Assembly: GCA_030141605.1 (NCBI GenBank)
Contig: JAQGDQ010000478.1
Coordinates: 122,363 to 171,903 of the forward strand
Reading direction: 5' to 3'
DNA: 49,541 nt
From: Tubiluchus corallicola
Taxonomy: Eukaryota > Priapulida > Priapulimorpha > Priapulimorphida > Tubiluchidae
Shown here one piece after another: positions 38,340 to 48,609 of the stretch. How positions within the stretch are numbered: the stretch's first letter is position 1; every line of letters starts with the position of its first letter. Both the position numbers and the translations under genes were made by a program. The notes under the pieces are model-generated. The model ran no database searches. It was given only the letters and a program-made list of their open reading frames with translations, and was not told the DNA's origin.

Positions 38340-38500
38340 GCATATATCTTAATTATACGAGACCATGCAGTGCTGCTCAGTATTTTCATTAACAATGATA
38401 AAAACATCTGCAGTCGTGTTTTAAAATTTGCAAGTGATACAAAGCTGTATAGCCCAATTAACTCTGTAGAGCAGATCATTAGTTTCATAAAATCACGTTC
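38340..38500 (+). mobile_element. LINE reverse transcriptase catalytic-region fragment
   Basis: The frame reads IFINNDKNICSRVLKFASDT, then KLYSPINSVEQI. This is the [FY]-A-D-D-T-K-L-Y box of CR1-like reverse transcriptases with the first catalytic Asp changed to Ser. A shorter partner, TFADDTKVYNPINSV, lies at about 37975-38025. Inactive fragments. Confidence 0.65.
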
Positions 38501-39248
38501 AGTGACCAATTATGCAGTAAGAGTGATGATTTTCAGACGCTATTTTCATGCTGATAAATTAATGTGAGGTAATGCAATGCGGCTCACACGACTGGACAAT
38601 TCCCAGTGATCCTCATATCAAAAAAGTACTCCACCCAATGGAGTGTCATGGCTATTATTTTATTTATTTTTTAATTACTTGACTTGTGGCTATAAGAACG
38701 AACCAGGCCGTAAAACATCCAAAATAGTTCTGTTTGTCAGTTTTTTCGGAATAGTTATACCCGTTATTTTCAGAGAACGAAAAAGAACGCGCTAGGGTGC
38801 TATCACAAATGGTTGGATAGCCCGGTGAAAGTAGTAGGTGCTACAGTATTTAAATTACGCGGGCGTCCCTTGTCTTCCTGCAACAGGTGTTTTCCCGTAC
38901 CCAACCTCCCAATTTTTTCGTTCTTTTAGTGAAATATTATGGAGAAAACAGGGACGCATCATGGGATTCCAGGAGAGAACTTTATATCACTTTGGAAACA
39001 GAAGGAACGGAGTTATGCAGTGATGTAGGTCTCTTTTACCATAACCTTCACCAGGAGGAAAGGCTAAAGTACGAGTGCCTCTCGCTTGGAAAACTGCTAA
39101 CGCAAAATCATTCTTAGCGATGTGATCTACTTAGTACCCTTAGCCTAAAAACTGCTACATGTTATTAGGTTGTGCAGTAGAACGAATAAACATCAATAAA
39201 GTAGCACAGAAAAAATAATGTAGAATGTTTGCATAAGGAAGCTGCTGT

Positions 39249-39647
39249 TGCTGTTTTGTTGTTGTTGTTGTTGTTATTGTTATTGTTGTTGTTTTTGTTG
39301 GCGGTGGTGGTGGTGATGATGGTGGCGGTGGCGGTGGGTTGTGGTGGTAGTGGCGGTGGGTGTTGGCGGCTTTAGCAGAGCAACGGTGGTAGAGGAATTT
39401 TCTTTGCTACCAACTTTACCATTGTCTTTTTTCAATCATGTTTTTTTTGCAATGGTTCATTAAGTTCACCATCACCTGTTTCTAATGATAACAGCCTGTT
39501 AACGGCCATTAAAACTCTTTGCTAATGAGCAGAAGCGACTAATAGTCATAGGGGCTTTGTCATTATCAATCATGACTGCTGTTAACATTAGCGTGCTGAG
39601 TAAAAATTTTATTAAATTTTTTACCTTTTTTTTCGTGAGCATACATA
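39249..39647. repeat. Dispersed repeat, copy 1
   Basis: Starts with (TTG)n and (GGT)n runs and ends cgtgagcatacata. About 400 bp, closely similar to 46722-47125 (shared stretches include tcattaagttcaccatcacc and gaagcgactaatagtcatag). The (CAA)n tail on the minus strand suggests a retroposon read on that strand. Confidence 0.8.
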
Positions 39648-40749
39648 ATTTTGAATGTTTTGTTTTTAAAATACTGTTGCTGCTATTACATGCATAGTAT
39701 GCAGCGTAATTACAGTTAATAAATTTCGCTTGGCTTTATTTATTTATTTTTTTTTTGAAATCTCAAACACACTTTAATGAAAATGTGAAAACACAGTTCT
39801 TAACACATCAAACGTTATTTATGCAACTGCTAATTTATGTAAGGCAAGGGGTATTTCTCAGTGGCATACAGGTGAATTACTGTGGAAGCAATACATTGTA
39901 ACTGTCATACACTGAAACCAAGCCCGTAGGGGCCAGACAGCCACAACATTCATTTCAGCCTGTCGTATGTGGTTCATGGATAAATACTTGCTTTCAACAA
40001 CAAAAATAATTTTATTAGAAAGTAACGACAAGGAAAAATGACTTTTGATGTGCTAGGTGGAGATACTGAACAAAGGGCTACTTTCATTTTGAATGCGTTA
40101 ACTTCCTAGGAAGCATTTCGTTGATCCCTCCAGATAGGGCATGATTATGATAATGTGCTATTAATGTGTGATAATATGATAAGCATGCTAGTTCGATTAG
40201 AGTAGCAGATGATTATGGGTACCAATTAGCTATCTGTCATCAACATAATTGAGATCTGGTTTGTCATCCTCACAACATTCATAATTTATTTCTTGTTTTA
40301 TTTATTTGATCTGTTGGAATGCAACACAGTTTTGGTTCAATTTATTCACGCATTTGGCAAGTTAAAACGACTTGTCATGCCTTCATGTCTTTTATTTACA
40401 ACTCAGTTAAACAATTTAACGATTTCTTCAAGTTTGAAAACAATGTATTACAAACAATCACAGGATGCTTTATATGTTATAATAACTATATTAGCTTTTC
40501 GTTTTCAAAACAATAATAGCATGTACCAGTTTTTTCCGTTTCTTATGTTCTTACTTTTTATTTATTTACTTTACTTGTTTGCTTACCTTAGTTATCTGTC
40601 AATTGTTTATCTAACTTCTTACCTAATTACCTACCTATCTACGTCTGCATACCTAACTACTTACTTACCTAGTTACTTTCTGTCTTATTCATTTAAATAT
40701 TTTTTTATTTACTTACTTTTTTGCTATCATAATCGATAATTTCTGCTAT
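39648..40749. other. Intergenic sequence upstream of PRPF38B
   Basis: AT-rich. Includes a degenerate TTAC/CTAC-rich tract at about 40540-40690. No gene was recognised. The 148-codon frame across the tract has biased simple-sequence composition only. Confidence 0.5.
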
Positions 40750-41442
40750 CAGCTTGCTAGTCGCGCCGGATACGGTCAAGTTGACAGGGTCGCAGGAATT
40801 CTTTTGTGACTGTACCAGCGTCAAAACTTTATAGTTCACCGACGGCTAACTTTACATCATTTCGTTGGATTGAAGCGTCGGTGCGTTTGCGTTTTACGAA
40901 GAAATAGTTTTGTTTTAGTTTTTAGTTTAATTAAGTTCACTGTATGTAAAGTCATTTGTACTTTTTTCAAATCTAGATATACTTCTGTTTTTAGGTGTCG
41001 GTTTTCATTTTAACATACGAATTGAGTTGTTATGAAGCTGAGGGTACCCTGAATTCTATGCATTGGGGTTAACTTGGGCCTAAAGTAATGAGTCACTGTA
41101 AATTCACTATCTAATGTTTTTGCCAGTTAGCTGAGTATATAATAAACTGCGAGTCCTGTGACAGTAGCACACAAAATTATATAATATTAATATATTTTCA
41201 TGGTTATTGAGACCATACTGACCTTATTGATTGCAGCTGAGTCTTTATTTAAAATTAATATAAAATGTTTTTAGTACAAAATGTATTTTTTAACATAATA
41301 AAACTGAGTATAACATCGCAGTGATGTGTTATATCCATTCAACAGAAAATTCCTGAACACAGTCGCCTGTAGCTTTTGAGAGTCCAATGTATTATTATGA
41401 TAGAGTTTATATTTTTTAAATTTTAGCTGAAGAAAAATCACC
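40750..41442 (+). promoter_or_regulatory. Probable PRPF38B promoter and 5' UTR region
   Basis: The CpG-containing patch 40755-40890 is the likeliest promoter by composition. A 3' splice site (tttaaattttag, ending 41426) lies 16 bases before the ATG, so the start codon is probably in the second exon, with a noncoding first exon upstream. The first exon and start site are inferred and not located. Confidence 0.35.
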
Positions 41443-41649
41443 ATGGATTACGAAGAAGAGGACAACAATGAAGGCTATTATACACAAACAACAAGAAAGA
41501 AAGGAAACAACCTTGCAGTATGGGGAAACACGAAGACGATGAATCTAAATCCTCTGATTCTCACTAACATTCAGTCATCAACTTATTTTAAAGTAAACCT
41601 TTATGATCTCAAGACTTACCACGAGGTGATCGACGAAATTTATTACAAG
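41443..41649 (+). CDS. PRPF38B: PRPF38B coding exon 1
   Basis: Residues 1-69: acidic start MDYEEEDNNEGYYTQTT, then LAVWGNTKTMNLNPLILTNI to EVIDEIYYK. Donor AAG|GTATTT. The N-terminal extension is short compared with the Ala/Gln-rich one in vertebrates. Confidence 0.97.
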
Positions 41650-44600
41650 GTATTTTAGAAACATTTAAATTGTATCAATTCTTTCAATTTTTTAGTGTAA
41701 AGGTATTTAATCCTGAATTTTTGAATGAAGACATGATCTTTTGCGATGCCAGGATATGCAGTATGGTACACCCTAACGATTTGTAACGAGGTATAAAAGC
41801 AATGAGTAAAATTAGAGAAATTTTTCATCTTCAATTTTTTTGTCTCTGATGTCCTTCCTGTTAAGACAGAATTTTTTGTTTTAGTAATTATTGTTTTTTT
41901 TTGTTATCAATACATTGACAATATTCATGAGCACTTGTAACATTTTACCAGTTTGTTATTTTTTTATTTGACATATGTTCAAAATTTTATTCAAACTTCC
42001 AGACTGCTAAAGTTCAGGCATAAAAACAAGTTGAATTGTTAACAATCAACTTAATTAATGAAAAACTGCATTTACACCCAAAGGCGGAAACTTCCAAAGT
42101 TTAAATTATAGAACTAGTAGCAAGGAAATTGACTATTGCATTTCTTAGCAAGCAGTTAAATAATAACCATACAAAGGTTCTTCGTTGGACAAGTTCATGT
42201 GTACAGACGTATAAGTTTATTACAAAGCATAACTCTTCAATGTAGACCTAGTCTTACTAGAAACATGTTTTTCTTTCCAAATTGTATGGCATTTTTGAGT
42301 TATTAAAGGAAGGGGCAACACTTCTGGGAAGTTAGATTTATTTCTTTCTTTGATAAGGATTTAGTAGCAAAAGTGTGATAAGCACCTCGTGCAACTAGTA
42401 AATCACGTTAAATTCCCTTAGTTTCATTTCACTCTTGGGTGCTTCCAAGTTGAACATCTAAACTTCCACCAATGACATCATTCATAGGGCTCGTACTCGT
42501 CCTATAATTCCTATATTTTGGGATTATGTCCTATAATTCCTATAAAATTTGATAAAACTATAAAAATGTTTTATAATTCCTATAAAATCATGAATTCTCA
42601 ATGAAATGAGAATGTTATTGGTATTTAAAGTGTGACTTCGTCACGCATAACCACAATTAGATATTAAAAGTACGTATCTTCATGATTTGAGCATTTTAGT
42701 GAAAGTAAATAACAGTTGTCTGTCGCGAAGTGTGTATGTTTTTACAGAGTTGGTATTCTCATTGCGTGGTTACAGGTAGGAAAAATCATTCACTTTTGTA
42801 AAGAAATTGTGAAAGTCACTTTAGTGTAAAATGTCCTATAATTCCTATATATTTTTTTCAAAAAATGTCCTATATTTTTGAAAATCAGAGTACGAGGCCT
42901 GCATTCATAAGCTGAAGAAAAGCAGCTCAGTGTTAAATTCTGTGAAAAATATAATAACTTTTTACAAAAATTAGATTTTGTGATATTTTTGCATGAAAAG
43001 TAGATAAACTGCAGAAGTTTAAATAAATATAAGCAATGTGTGCTTACGGGAAAGCCACAATGCACTTACAAAGTCCACTAATTATGCCATGATTTTCAAA
43101 GTGAATGGCTGGTCCACCACACCTGTAGTATAAATTAACTTTTTTTACAAATTTCTTTGCTATACATTTCTAAGTTTATGTGATAACAGTAAACTAAATC
43201 TAGCATACTGAGTGACTTGTCCTTTGCTTTAGCCGAATTGTAAACATAAAACTACTTTATGTTTCTTGTTCACTAACTTCACTTATGTTAATCTTTATGT
43301 CTTGTGCAATCATCTCAAACAACAAATAGAGATTTTGCTTGAATTGCAATTTTGATTTTCATTGGCAGGTTAATCATCTTGAACCATGGGAAAAGGGAAG
43401 TCGAAAGACAGCTGGACAGACAGGAATGTGTGGTGGTGTAAGTATCTTAGCAAGTGAAAGTTTTATAGTTTTCTTACCAAATCTTATTCACTTGTGAAAT
43501 GTATCAAAAGTTGGATGTTCGTAGCAGTAAGCTATCGATTATCAATATTCTCGTTTGTTTTGTAGGTACGAGGCGTCGGTACTGGCGGGATAGTGTCTAC
43601 AGCATACTGTATATTGTACAAACTTTTTACTTTGAAACTGACGCGAAAGCAATTGAATGGACTAATACAACACACAGATTCCCCATACATAAGAGGTCTG
43701 GGTTTTATGTACATCAGGTATGCGCTGCAAACTTATTTGCTAATTTTGGTGTAAATGTTTGAATGCTTGTCTATCTGTATAACGAATTTACTAGGTTTTA
43801 GGCCCTTTATTTCAATTAAGCTAATTACTGAGTCCTTATTCAAACAGCTGCGTATTCAAACAATGGTTGCTTTTTATTTTTAACCTGTTTATTTCTCCTG
43901 TTAATCCGGATACATTTATGGATGGCATATTGCCATGCGCATTAAATTATTCTGGCACTATATCATTTACTTGTATGCCGTGCTAAAGTTGCGTGGGATC
44001 ACAATGAAACTACTGACCGCTTGTATATTTCACCTGTTGATGATTGTTGATTTCTTCCTGTGCCATTTTTATCTAATTTCCATGTGTGGGATTTCTTCCT
44101 GTGCCATTTTTACCTAATTTCCATTTCTGTGATTTTTTCCTGTGCCATTTTTATCTAATTTCCATGTCTGTGATTTTTTCCTGTGCCATTTTTATCTAAT
44201 TTCCACGTGTGGGATTTTTTCCTGTGCCATTTTTATCTAATTTCCACGTGTGGGATTTTTTCCTGTGCTATTTTTATCTAATTTCCACGTGTGGGATTTC
44301 TTCCTGTGTCATTTTTACCTAATTTGCATGTGTGGGAAATTTCCACGTGTGGGATTTCTTCCTGTGCCATTTTTATCTAATTTCCACGTGTGGGATTTCT
44401 TCCTGTGCCATTTATTCTGTGCAGCGACATGTTTTTTTTGCTTGTTAATCTTGATTGCGGAGTGAATAGGCTTTGCAGTAAACTTTTACACGTGAGCTGA
44501 AATTGACCCAGATCTTTCAGTGCGTCGATCACTAGAATGAGTAAATACGATGTCTCTATTTAAACTTATTTTGCATTTTGGTTTACAAATGCTCAAAATG

Positions 44601-47600
44601 TTGCTAAATTTTCTTTTACGATATAAATCGACATGGTGTTTCAGGTACGCATTACCTCCATCAGATTTGTGGGAGTGGTTTGAACCATACCTTGATGATG
44701 AAGAAGTAAGTTTTGCAAGTGAATGCACACAATTACTTTGGCCAGTGCGGCTCATGTATAGGCACTATGGAACTGCAGCGCCTCCTATTTTCGCTCAATA
44801 TCATCGACAGCTTTCAAAATGATGAGTCTTTTTCTTTATTTCTTTCCTTGTACTTGTACATACTTATAAATCCTTGTGCGGAATCAGAGCACGTGACAGA
44901 CCTGTGCACTTCACTGTTGCCATGACACAGTGTTTGGCTGTTGTGCACATGGTAGCTTATTAGTTATTTAGTTTCCCATTACCATTGACAGCTGGCACTG
45001 ACCGATTGTAACCTGCTTTAGCCATGCGAGTTGGTATCTCAAATGGCTAGAGCGTATGCCCTGATGTAACAAGATCCGAGTTCGAATCCTGGTTGACTGA
45101 CGACTTTTTTTCAGAATCTTCATCCTAAATTTAACTGTTGATTTCAAATGCATTTCTATCTACAGTTAAAAAATGTTAAATGACCTTGCAGTGCACATTG
45201 ATAAAGAGTCTTGCTTAATAACATCCTATCAAGACATTCTTACCTGTGGCCAAATGAACCTTAATGTGGTCGTGTTTGAAAATATTAATGTAAGCTGGCC
45301 AAAATGAAGCCTAGCTTCGATGCTAATGCCTAACCATTCAAGTTAATGCGTGCTCTTGCACTTCACTCACGAATAACACAAATCTAGCAATCGAAATGAT
45401 AAATCTTTGCAAGTATTTCTCGTACCTTTGTATCAACTCTTCTAGTATCAGCTTTCTGTCATACCTTAAACTAGGGTAAAATGTCTGGCAAGTGCACAAG
45501 TACTGCAATACTTAAGTTACAGATTTATGTTCCCTGTTCTGGTAAGCATGCAGCATCATTAAAGAGTAGATGCCAGGTGGCTTACTGGTTTTAAGAGTCG
45601 AATTTTGGTTTGTTAAAATAATTTTCTTGTGGCTTTGTTGGAATTCACTTCTGTTGATATCATTATTTGTGCAAAATTAGCTCGTCCAGTCATGAAATGA
45701 TTACGTCCAGGCGTGAAGTGATCACATCCAGTCACAAAATGATCACGTCCAGGCACAAAATGATCACGTCCAGGCGCGAAATGATCACATCCAGGTGCGA
45801 AATGATCACATCCAGGCGTGAAATGATCGCGTCCAGGCACGAAATGATCACATCCAGGCGTGAAATGATCACGTCCAGGCGCGAAATGATCATGCCCAGA
45901 CATGAAATGATCACGTCCAGGCACGAAATGATCACATCCAGGCATGAACTGATTACGTCCAGGCGTGAAATGATCACATCCAGGCACAAAATGATCACAT
46001 CCAGGCGCAAAATGATCACATCCAGGCGCAAAATGATCACGTCCAGGCACGAAATGATCACGTCCAGGTATGAATTGATCACGTCCAGGCGCGAAATGAT
46101 CATGCCCAGACATGAAATGATCACGTCCAGGCAAAATGATCACAACTTTAAAGTGATTGTGCTAACTACACCATGTGCTTGTTGCAATTTTACTGCTGAA
46201 ACTTTCGAACATGTTTCCAGAAAACTGAAAGAAGCACATTATTCCCTGGTCATTTTATTTAAGGAATACTCCCTAATTGTCAGTTTACAATCAGAACGAT
46301 GGCTATAATACAATTGTGCTTTGAAAATGATTCTAGGAACTTGATGTAAAAGCCGGAGGCGGATGCGTTCAAACAATTGGAGACATGCTAAGACAATGGC
46401 TGGTTAAATTAGACTGGTTTTCCACGTTATTTCCACGCGTTCCCGTTCCAATCCAGAAGGAGGTACGTGTGCATAGGTAAAAGAACTTACCCTATTTTTT
46501 CAGGCTTCCTCGTAGGGTGGCTGTTGTATGCTGTTAATATTCAATGGCTTCTTATATATTGGTTTTGCATTTGATAATTTAGATAGAACAGAAATTGAGG
46601 GAACGCGCAAACCGACTCAGAGGTGGTAATGCACATAACGAAAGAAACCACACCTGGGAAGAACCAGACAGAAGACAGCACAGGTAAATGTTTCTTGTGT
46701 AAAAATGGGGAAATAGTAGTATTTGTTGTTGTTGTTATTGTTGTTGTTGTTGTTATTTTTGTTGTTGTTGTTGTTGTTATTGTTGTTGTTATTGTTGTTG
46801 TTGGTGGCGGTGGCGGTGGGTTTTGGTGGTAGTGGCGGTAGCAGAGCAGCGGTGTTAGTGGAATTTTCTTTGCTACCAAATTTACCATTGTCTTTTTTCA
46901 GTCATGTTTTTTTGCAATGGTTCATTAAGTTCACCATCACCCATTCCTAATGACAACAGCCTGTTAACGACCGTTAAAAACTCTTTGCTAATGACCAGAA
47001 GCGACTAATAGTCATAGAGGCTTTGTCATTATCAATCATGACTGCTGTTAGCATGTTAGCATTGGCGTGCTGAGTAAAAATTATTATTAAATTTTTTACC
47101 TAATTTTTTTCGTGAGCATACATATGTTGTTGGCTTATAAACAAACAAGAACTGACTTCGTGAGTTCAACTATTTCAAGAAGTTTGCACATGTCAAAGAT
47201 TTCTTTCCTCTACAACAAAGCCATACTCATTTCCAGTTTGCAATAGCTACTTGATTGTAAAGACAAAATCGTAATGCCATGTGATATTAGTGCAGCAAAA
47301 CGATTGTAAAGACAAAATCGTAATGCCGTGTGATATTAGTGCAGCAAAACGATTGTAAAGAAGTGAAGAAATAGTGCAGCAAAAACGATTGTAAAGAAGT
47401 GAAGAAATAGTGCAGCAAAACGATTGTAAAGACAAAATCATAATGCCATGTGATATTAGTGCAGCAAAATGATTGTAAAGACAAAATCGTAATGCCATGT
47501 GATATTAGTGCAGCAAAATGATTGTAAAGACAAAATCGTAATGCCATGTGATATTAGTGCAGCAAAACGATTGTAAAGAAGTGAAGAGATAATGTACACT

Positions 47601-48609
47601 TCAAGAGTACACTCATATCTCACTTTCCTGGACCACACTTTCCCGGATATCAGAAGAATCGGACAAAACCTGGACCGTTAAAAGTTCCGCATACTACGGG
47701 TACAAGTCTATTGTTTCGCGAACTGACTGCTATTTGGCGGGCCGTCACTTTGTTTGCATCATTACATCAGTGTAAAGAACTTTATATGTAAAAATTTAGA
47801 CTCATTTATGCGTAGTCATTTGCCGATAGCTTTTATATACTTTTGCATAGGAGCGACTTGTACTAGACGTTTCAGAGAAAGTTAGACGATTTATTCTAAA
47901 TTACCGTGAGTGTAATACGTGGTGCCTACTGTATTACTGTATTAGATTAGTATCGGTAAATACTGACAATTGGCAATTTCGGATTGACATCTTCCCGCTT
48001 TTGTCCGGTAAACCGAGATATGAGTGCGTTACACAATGAGTGGACACTTCTCCTTGCCACAACAGGTACAATCTAGTTTTTTCCTAATTTTACACTTGCA
48101 TTTCAGATTGGCTGATAGAAGTCATGATGAAGAAAGAAAAGACCACAGGTCAAACAGTGACCATCGGTCAGGACAACGGGGTCGACGAAGAAGTGGAAGT
48201 AGAGAGCGACACAGAGACAGAAGCCGCGATAAACACAGGTCAGTGATGAAAGTAAGCCTTACTGTATCTTTTTAAAAATATTCCCAAATATTCATTTATT
48301 TTGGATCATGGTCAGAAGTCAAACTTCTGCTTCCAGGCACCGAGAAAGAAGTGGCAGTCGGGAAAAACGCCGGCGATCTCCGGAACAAAGTAGAGAACGG
48401 ATTCGGAGTCGAGCCACTCCGGAGAAACGAAAACCAGTTGTAGACGTGGCGGAAGAAATCGCTCGCGAGCGGGAGCGACAAGAGCGCGAGAAACGGAGCG
48501 AGAAGAGACCCAGCGAAAAGCGACGCAGCCGAAGTAGAAGCGAAAAGCGACGCAGCCGAAGTAAAAGTCGTGAGCATAAAAGGCGTAGTCGAAGTCGAGA
48601 GAAACACAG
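41443..48609 (+). CDS. PRPF38B: PRPF38B, pre-mRNA-splicing factor 38B (3' end missing)
   Basis: A nuclear spliceosomal protein of the PRP38 family. Eight coding exons (207+69+152+61+126+101+132+273 nt) give 373 full codons plus two bases. The PRP38 domain spans about 24-205: NLAVWGNTKTMNLNPLILTN, TYHEVIDEIYYKVNHLEPWE, TAGQTGMCGGVRGVGTGGIV, HTDSPYIRGLGFMYIRYALP and DDEELDVKAGGGCVQTIGDM follow vertebrate PRPF38B very closely. From about 247 an Arg/Ser/Glu-rich RS-type tail begins, usual for metazoan PRPF38B and used for splicing-factor contacts. The ATG is in atcaccATGG, a strong initiation context. All introns are GT-AG. The last visible exon ends at a donor, so one or more RS exons and the stop lie downstream, beyond the window or unrecognised. 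Divergent from TENT4. Confidence 0.97.
42304..43231. mobile_element. MITE copy 2, carrying a nested hAT insertion
   Basis: Related along its length to 28426-28826, with matching TIR ends (TAAAGGAAGGGGCAAC and GACTTGTCCTTTGCTTTA). It is longer because a 415-bp element sits at 42487-42901. It is in PRPF38B intron 1. Confidence 0.75.
42487..42901. mobile_element. hAT-like element nested in MITE copy 2
   Basis: The ends GGGCTCGTACTC and GAGTACGAGGCCTG are inverted. CATTCATA flanks both sides (42479-42486 and 42902-42909) as an 8-bp duplication. The interior is built of cctataattcctata motifs in both halves and has no transposase. The paralogous MITE at 28426-28826 has only one CATTCATC at this site. 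Confidence 0.8.
43369..43437 (+). CDS. PRPF38B: PRPF38B coding exon 2
   Basis: Encodes VNHLEPWEKGSRKTAGQTGM and CGG, phase 0 at both ends. The acceptor is ttcattggcag and the donor GGT|GTAAGT. Near-identical to the vertebrate sequence. Confidence 0.97.
43566..43717 (+). CDS. PRPF38B: PRPF38B coding exon 3
   Basis: Encodes VRGVGTGGIVSTAYCILYKL, then FTLKLTRKQLNGLIQHTDSP to GFMYI plus two bases of Arg. The acceptor is gttttgtag and the donor CAG|GTATGC. The preceding intron 2 is only 128 bp. Confidence 0.97.
44049..44414. repeat. Minisatellite, 41-bp unit
   Basis: About nine copies of gatttcttcctgtgccattt + ttatctaatttccacgtgtg + g, some truncated. It is in PRPF38B intron 3. The reverse complement of the same unit starts at 49480. 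Confidence 0.93.
44645..44705 (+). CDS. PRPF38B: PRPF38B coding exon 4
   Basis: A 61-bp exon encoding YALPPSDLWEWFEPYLDDEE after completing Arg143. The acceptor is gtgtttcag and the donor GAA|GTAAGT. Confidence 0.97.
45024..45105 (+). mobile_element. tRNA-like SINE head (not a functional tRNA)
   Basis: ATGGCTAGAGCG resembles an A box, and GAGTTCGAATCC is a near-perfect B box. The acceptor arms (GCGAGTT and TTGACTG) do not pair and the T-stem is mismatched, so this is a retroposon head or tRNA pseudogene. It is in PRPF38B intron 4. Confidence 0.5.
45683..46142. repeat. Minisatellite, 21-bp unit
   Basis: About 22 copies of gaaatgatcacgtccaggcg with one extra base. Variation is almost wholly C/T and G/A at CpG-like positions (cacg/catg, gcgc/gcac). 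Because 21 is a multiple of 3, frames stay open on both strands. It is in PRPF38B intron 4. Confidence 0.95.
46337..46462 (+). CDS. PRPF38B: PRPF38B coding exon 5
   Basis: Encodes ELDVKAGGGCVQTIGDMLRQ, then WLVKLDWFSTLFPRVPVPIQ and KE, the end of the PRP38 domain. The acceptor is atgattctag and the donor GAG|GTACGT; phase 0 at both ends. Confidence 0.97.
46583..46683 (+). CDS. PRPF38B: PRPF38B coding exon 6
   Basis: Encodes IEQKLRERANRLRGGNAHNE, then RNHTWEEPDRRQH, the charged linker into the RS tail. The acceptor is gataatttag and the donor CACAG|GTAAAT. Intron 5 before it is only 120 bp. Confidence 0.93.
46722..47125. repeat. Dispersed repeat, copy 2
   Basis: Second copy of the 39249-39647 repeat, in the same orientation, with a (TTG)n/(GGT)n start and cgtgagcatacata end. 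It is in PRPF38B intron 6. The Val- or Leu-only open frames across the (TTG)n run are artefacts. Confidence 0.8.
47253..47590. repeat. Tandem repeat, 49-bp unit with shortened copies
   Basis: gattgtaaagacaaaatcgt + aatgccatgtgatattagtg + cagcaaaac is repeated. Two internal copies are shortened to about 36 bp by replacement of the middle with aagtgaagaaat. It is in PRPF38B intron 6. Confidence 0.92.
47610..48026. mobile_element. TIR element (Tc1/mariner-like MITE candidate)
   Basis: The left end CACTCATATCTCACTTTCCT mirrors the right end, whose reverse strand reads CACTCATATCTCGGTTTACC. A shared GGAC follows a few bases on. No transposase is visible. Target duplication is unclear beyond possible TA. 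It is in PRPF38B intron 6, ending 80 bases before exon 7. Confidence 0.6.
48107..48238 (+). CDS. PRPF38B: PRPF38B coding exon 7 (start of RS tail)
   Basis: Encodes LADRSHDEERKDHRSNSDHR, then RGRRRSGSRERHRDRSRDKH plus a split Arg. The acceptor is gcatttcag and the donor CACAG|GTCAGT. It starts and ends at the same codon phase as exon 8. Confidence 0.95.
48337..48609 (+). CDS. PRPF38B: PRPF38B coding exon 8 (RS/E-rich)
   Basis: Encodes HRERSGSREKRRRSPEQSRE, a VVDVAEEIARERERQEREKR helix-like segment and SEKRRSRSRSEKRRSRSKSR to REKH. The acceptor is ctgcttccag and the donor CACAG|GTAAGA. Most GC-rich segment of the window. The antisense frames across it are shadows. Confidence 0.95.

Noticed and set aside
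40293-40739. 148-codon Tyr/Leu-rich frame suggesting a membrane protein
   Set aside because: It runs through a degenerate TTAC/TTTA simple-sequence tract. The apparent hydrophobic helices come from composition.
45024-45105. Functional tRNA gene
   Set aside because: The B box is good but acceptor and T stems do not pair. Treated as a SINE head or tRNA pseudogene.
45613-46308. Frames of 213, 176 and 130 codons on both strands
   Set aside because: Same cause: a 21-bp tandem unit keeps all frames in phase. They lie inside PRPF38B intron 4.
46623-46950. Val-rich and Leu-rich small proteins
   Set aside because: They are translations of a (TTG)n run inside the dispersed repeat in PRPF38B intron 6. 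The first part overlaps exon 6 in another frame.
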